DNA from: Odiellus spinosus
Taxonomy: Eukaryota > Arthropoda > Arachnida > Opiliones > Phalangiidae
Assembly: GCA_963920705.1 (NCBI GenBank)
Contig: OY987239.1
Coordinates: 12,883,004-12,947,003, forward strand
Direction of reading: 5' to 3'
Length of the DNA: 64,000 nucleotides
Positions 55,001 to 64,000 of this stretch are shown piece after piece. Within the stretch, counting starts at the first letter, position 1. Each line of letters starts with the position of its first letter. Below the pieces are notes generated by a model. The model did no database searches and was not told the DNA's origin. It saw nothing but the letters and a program-made list of their open reading frames with translations. Both the position numbers and the translations under genes were made by a program.

Positions 55001-56919
55001 AAATTAATCCGCAATTATAATCATTTCTTTATGGATCCCAGAAAACTAGCTAAGCTTATAAAAAGTAGGCTTAACTAGAATTACAAAAATTCTTAAGCCT
55101 TGGCAAAAAATTAAAAGGTCAGGGCTTCATTAATCTGAAAATACAATTTTCCTACCGATAACAGGCTTCCCAACTTAGCCTACTTTCTAAATAACTCAAG
55201 TAGGATTAACTAGGATTCAAAGAAAGTTTCTTAAGCCTTGGCAACAAATTGAAAGGGTTACTATGGTGAAAAATCAGTTTGTTAATTAGCCAAGCCTTAA
55301 TGAAACAGAAATTAAAACCTATGGCTTCCCATTTAAGCCTATTTCTGAATAAATTATAAAATAAACTTGTTTTGGGATTTAAAATATATAATAAAATACC
55401 TTTCTTATGCTGATTTTTAGTTGCGCTAGTTGTTTTATCATTGTTAGCTGTTTTATTTCTGTAAAAATAACAAATTATCCGTTAAAATTATCTTTGACAC
55501 GAAATTTCTGATTTGAAATTCGTCCCATATTTGACCTTTAATTTCATTGGTTCATTTCATATTAAAGAACAAATAGAAAGCTTAGAAATAAATAGGTCAT
55601 GGGGTCATTTAAAATTGATCAAATAAGCGGACGACGGTGATAAAACAATAAGGAAATTAGGAAACCCAATCTTCTAATTAGAAAATAGACATTCTTAACT
55701 TACTTGAAATTGACCCGATACGCTTTGGAGTTGCTTTTATCCACAGAAGCCGAGGTTGTAATGGACGATTCCGTTGTTTTTTCCCATTTCATTTTGTTTA
55801 AGGTATTCTGAAATTTGCTCATGTAGCTGTTCCATCTTTCTTTCATTTTCTCTTCTTTTTGATAATCAGCGTCGGATTTTTGATCTTTGCAAGGGCAGAA
55901 GCCTTTGCAAAGAATAACGAAGCTGGTTTTATGCACGCAATTGTGGTAATTCATGCGACATTCCGACGAATAAGTTTGATTATCGGAAGCGCAAACGAAA
56001 TCTGGTTTTACAACGGGACAAGGTTCGCAAGAACTCGAACTATCGGGCCAATTTCTAGGATCATCATCATCCGATTCTCGAGAGTTTTTAGGAGTTTGAT
56101 TAGTAGAGAGCTTTGTATTTGATTGCGACGTTTTATATCTTGATAAGAAAATTATCTTAAAGAAGGAAAGTTTCTCGAATGTTTATAAAGATAAAAAAAA
56201 CTTACCCGGTTCCCGCTAGTCTCAATTTCTTTTTGCTCATACAAACGGCTAGATTTTCGGATTTAACAACGCACGTTTGATGAGGTTGACAGTGTACATT
56301 CTTGCAAAATGCGTCTACGATAAGTTTAACTTATATTATAATTCAAACTTAACGGTAAGATATCTTTGGTAAATTTAAAAACTCACTCTTATTCCACTTA
56401 TCTACATTTTTGTCGATTTTATCATCTATACGGTTATCATTCTATAAATACATAAAACAAGCGCGGTTAGAAATGTTGGCCTACATTTAGAAGGAGGTAT
56501 AGGGTGCGGATAATCCTAGTGCATGGCAACCAGAGTTAATCTAAGTAATATTTACTCGGTTAACTATTGCTACACGGAACAAAAAGCTTCAAAGTATAGG
56601 GGTTTCTACTTTCTAGTAAATTTTGGATTTTTAAATAGATAAAAAATTATGGCTATGGCTAACTTGGATAGATTATCCTATATTGGTTAATGGGTGGGTC
56701 TTTTATTATTCTAAGAAAATTTAGTATCAAGGGTGCGATAAAAGTGAGGAATAAAAACGTAAGAAAAACCTTTTCTTGGGAGATATCCTCAAATTCGAAA
56801 TCAATATCTTCCTCGTCGGGCTTCCAGCCATACGCGAACCCAGGGGCCAAAAATAGGCCCACCACGAGTGTTAAAGAAATTAGGCTAAAACAGATAGAAG
56901 ACGAGTCCCTAAACCGCAT
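52022..56919 (-). CDS. Cow: Testican / SPOCK family proteoglycan (insect Cow homolog)
   Basis: Nine exons, leftward: 56770-56919, 56387-56441, 56206-56314, 55704-56138, 55400-55458, 54665-54772, 54392-54592, 53704-53889, 52022-52137; 472 aa. The signal peptide spans about residues 1-30. An acidic segment follows, then a Cys-rich follistatin-like part (exon 3) and a Kazal-type domain (about 145-195; Val-Cys-Ala-Ser-Asp-Asn-Gln-Thr-Tyr). The SPARC-type extracellular calcium-binding domain (about 270-372) has an EF-hand loop Asp-Ser-Asn-Gly-Asp. A thyroglobulin type-1 domain (about 374-434) has Gln-Cys-His and Cys-Trp-Cys-Val-Asp, and the C-terminal tail is strongly acidic. This domain order defines testicans. 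Drosophila Cow is a secreted heparan sulfate proteoglycan that carries Wingless. Introns hold three 21-bp minisatellites. I place the start at 56919 because the signal peptide begins there. Confidence 0.9.
52205..52930. repeat. 21-bp minisatellite (last intron of testican), array 1
   Basis: About 34 units of gagtttttcctaccaatatca. A block of cctatcaat units (about 52226-52500) precedes a block of cctaccaat units, showing segmental amplification. Long ORFs in several frames, up to 475 codons, come from the 21-bp period. Confidence 0.96.
52931..53590. repeat. 21-bp minisatellite (last intron of testican), array 2
   Basis: After three 17-bp transition units (cagtttttcctcccaat), about 29 near-identical units of agtttttccccaaatatccat follow. 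The array ends about 110 bp from the thyroglobulin-domain exon. Confidence 0.96.
53950..54375. repeat. 21-bp minisatellite, testican intron before the Tg1 exon
   Basis: About 17 units of aactcgaaaccaaggcttaac. The units degrade at both ends and retain aaccaaggcttaa. The minus-strand ORFs of Trp-Phe-Arg-Val-Val-Lys-Pro repeats are artefacts. Confidence 0.95.
54800..55390. other. Testican intron rich in ttaagccttgg motifs
   Basis: Long intron with repeated, irregular aggcttaact and cttaagccttggcaaca segments. No exon is seen. Confidence 0.55.
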
Positions 56920-57435
56920 AGCGAAACTTTAGACCTTTTTTTTTATTTCGATCCTTTTCCGAACGAGTATTAAACACACAAGGGGGATTAATTAAGTAGT
57001 TATTGTGACCTTTAAAAGGGTGAAATCTTTCGCCTTCAACCTTTTACATCGACGCGATCATACCCATTTTTCACCGTAAACTAAACGGGCCTTACGGTAA
57101 CTTGCGGCAAATGGGACGAGGATAAAACCAAACGCACAGATGCTGCCGCTTTTGCCTTCACAAATTCTCCCCTTTTATCCCCCCCCCTCCTAACAAAAGA
57201 GAAAAGATGTTCCACCTCTGTAAGCAGGGTATATTTCAAGGGTACCGTGGGAAACTCCCCCGACTTCGTTAAATCGCCGTAAAAAAGATTCCTATATCTA
57301 TATGAATTCATGTTTGCACTAGAGACAAGAATTGAACTGAACTGAAAGCTTCTTTTTTCTCCCCTTAAGTTAAAACTAGGCATATGTATTGCTAAGATCA
57401 TATCACATCAGCATTAAAGGGACTATCTACGATTT

Positions 57436-57560
57436 TTAAAGCCCCTTTAAAGTCGCCTTATTTTCTTGCTTAGCAGACGACGTTAACCATAACAAATTGT
57501 ACAATCAAAGCTGGGTGTGTGCATCAGTCAGGGACAAATTCTAGGGAATATGGGGCAAGC
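57436..57560 (+). repeat. Dispersed repeat, copy 1
   Basis: Shares cccctttaaagtcgcctt, cttagcagacgac, ccataacaaatt and tacaatcaaagct with 59158-59280. Confidence 0.75.
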
Positions 57561-58237
57561 TTTTTGAAATTTACAAAAATACGATTATTGAAATAAGATT
57601 TCAGCTGCAAAAATATTAGCTTAAAATGGATTTTAAAGGGACACAAGTTGAGCCGGCGCCATAATTAGTGAAATTCATGAAAGAATACTCCATACAACAG
57701 CACTAAATCCTTCGTCTTGTGGCTAAGGTATCATTCTTTCGTTGATACCCTAGTATACCTACCCTGGGCTTAAATCTATAGAAAGGCACTAAGTTATCCC
57801 GGGAGAGTAAGGTAAATGTTTTCTAACAAGTTTCAACGATTAATAATTGAATAAACTAACTCTTGTAGGAATAAAATATATCTCTTTACGAAAAAAATTA
57901 TAAAAATGCACCATTTTTAACGAAAAAAAAAACGTATAAATCGTTTTCGGCAGAAAATCAATTTCGATTTTGAAGTGACGAGTCCTTTGGGAGAACTTCA
58001 CCTACGCTTAAACTTAAGCGCTTGAAGCGCAATTTTTACTAAGGGGAGCAATACGGGTTAAGCTTTCTTATACAAATTTTCATTTATTAATCGATACGCG
58101 TTTTTACGTCACGAATTTTCGCGCCGACGCATTTCGTCTCCTCATTCTCCGGAAGATTTTTACTCCACGTCTTCCCGCCAATCCCGAGCGCCGGAGGAGA
58201 AGCCTATAACCTTCCGCCACAGTGACGTTCGATTTAC

Positions 58238-58251
58238 GTTTCCATAGCAAC
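58238..58251 (+). promoter_or_regulatory. X-box (RFX-type) motif upstream of carboxypeptidase D
   Basis: GTTTCCATAGCAAC is a full match to the palindromic RFX consensus (GYTNYCATRGNAAC). It lies 289 bp upstream of the ATG, in a CpG-rich stretch, with a TGACGT half-CRE at 58223. Confidence 0.5.
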
Positions 58252-58539
58252 GCGGTGTCGCGCTATTTTCGCGTATGGCCCTTAGTTTTTTTCTCCTTAT
58301 CAAATTGTAGCCATCGGAGAAGGAGCTAAAAATTGGCGCGAAGGGGAAAATAATGTCTCGTTTCCAATTAAGTTTATAGTTATAGTCCTTTTAAAACGCG
58401 GGAGAAGATATTAAAGTTAGGCTTAAGTGTTTGTAGTAGATTACGCGCGAAACTAGAAAGCGGAAGGGTAAAAGTTCAACTTTCACTTCCTTATTTTACG
58501 CGGGAAAGGAAGAAACGTACCGCGAACATACGGGAAAGT

Positions 58540-63400
<4,861 letters not shown>

Positions 63401-63543
63401 GTAATTGTATTTCTAAGAAGGATAGTGACTGGATTTACTAAAAATCAATAATGGGTTATAGAACTAGAAGTAAATAATGAATTATAAGTCAGACACTTCG
63501 TGCATTAAATCCCAATGAGGCTATTAGGAAAGGTCCATAATAG

Positions 63544-63875
63544 CAGAGGTATATAATAAACCCCCTTCGGGGGGAAGTATGAAAGGTAGGCAAAATCGAC
63601 GAACAACGAGTGCCCGGCGTAAATCGCGGCGGATCGACACGCCGCTTTACTCCCAAAAAATAGTTACACCATTTTGAACCTGACTAAATTTTCCCTACGC
63701 GCGCTTCCGGAACTCGCGAGCCGAAGTCAACCTTCGACTCCGTTTTAACGGACAGCCTGACTCCCGAGACAGGAAGTTCTAAACGCAAATCGAGCCGTCT
63801 TGTTTATACAAAGACCATTTACTAGAGTAGCGACATTGAGAAGTCCAGCGCGAACTAATGGCCTAGATAATACAC
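63544..63875. mobile_element. MITE family M5, truncated copy
   Basis: Begins CAGAGGTATATAATAA and follows the reverse order of 39184-39601 for about 330 bp. It breaks off after aatggcctagata without a right terminus. It is in svr intron 4. Confidence 0.85.
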
Positions 63876-64000
63876 CTCTTTCATTTATTTTTACCCCTAC
63901 CAAAGGGGGGTAGGCAACCACAGAATCAGACAAGCAAAGGGGGTGAAACATCGCCATCATTGCGCATGAGCTCATCATCCCCCTTTACAGGTGTGATTCA
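63876..64000. other. svr intron 4, window end
   Basis: No feature is seen. A minus-strand ORF at 63745-63978 overlaps the element and is not supported. Confidence 0.5.

Larger units (their letters stand above)
56920..58539. other. Divergent upstream region of testican (-) and carboxypeptidase D (+)
   Basis: About 1.6 kb without a supported ORF; 57081-57401 (-) is not convincing. A segment at 57436-57560 recurs at 59158-59280. Confidence 0.5.

Overview
The window looks like arthropod, most likely insect, nuclear DNA. It is AT-rich, its genes are split by short introns with GT-AG sites, a (TTAGG)n telomere-type pentamer run is present, and two genes match insect families: a testican (Cow/SPOCK) and the 5' part of carboxypeptidase D (silver). 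I cannot name the species. All exon models were read by hand from splice sites, reading frame and family resemblance.

Layout. 1-8.3 kb: three small secreted cysteine-rich paralogs in tandem (+ strand), each with a different minisatellite in an intron. 8.3-19.3 kb: two zinc alcohol dehydrogenase-family genes in divergent orientation with the same intron positions, and a small secreted Gly/Pro/Tyr-rich protein gene between them. 19.4-22.6 kb: a TTC4/Dpit47-type HSP90 co-chaperone (- strand). 23.5-28.6 kb: a single-exon 1673-aa protein with class 3 lipase, NACHT and ankyrin regions (- strand), which is the most unusual gene here. 32.5-37.7 kb: a RING and TRAF-type zinc-finger protein with no MATH domain (+). 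40-41.8 kb: a decayed P-element/THAP transposon with intact inverted ends and target duplication. 42-52 kb: essentially gene-free, AT-rich, with several tandem repeats. 52.0-56.9 kb: testican (-). 58.5 kb to the end: carboxypeptidase D exons 1-4 (+), continuing past the window.

Mobile DNA is dense and mostly non-autonomous. It includes foldback or palindromic elements of at least eight families. Several have clean target duplications (7 bp, 8 bp, TTAA or TA), and several are nested. Minisatellites with 12-60 bp units sit in introns of most multi-exon genes and produce long spurious ORFs in every frame. Apart from the two paralogous clusters (cysteine-rich proteins; ADHs), neighbouring genes do not look functionally linked. 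The lipase-NACHT-ankyrin gene is the best candidate for an undescribed system: an NLR-like sensor with a putative lipase effector.
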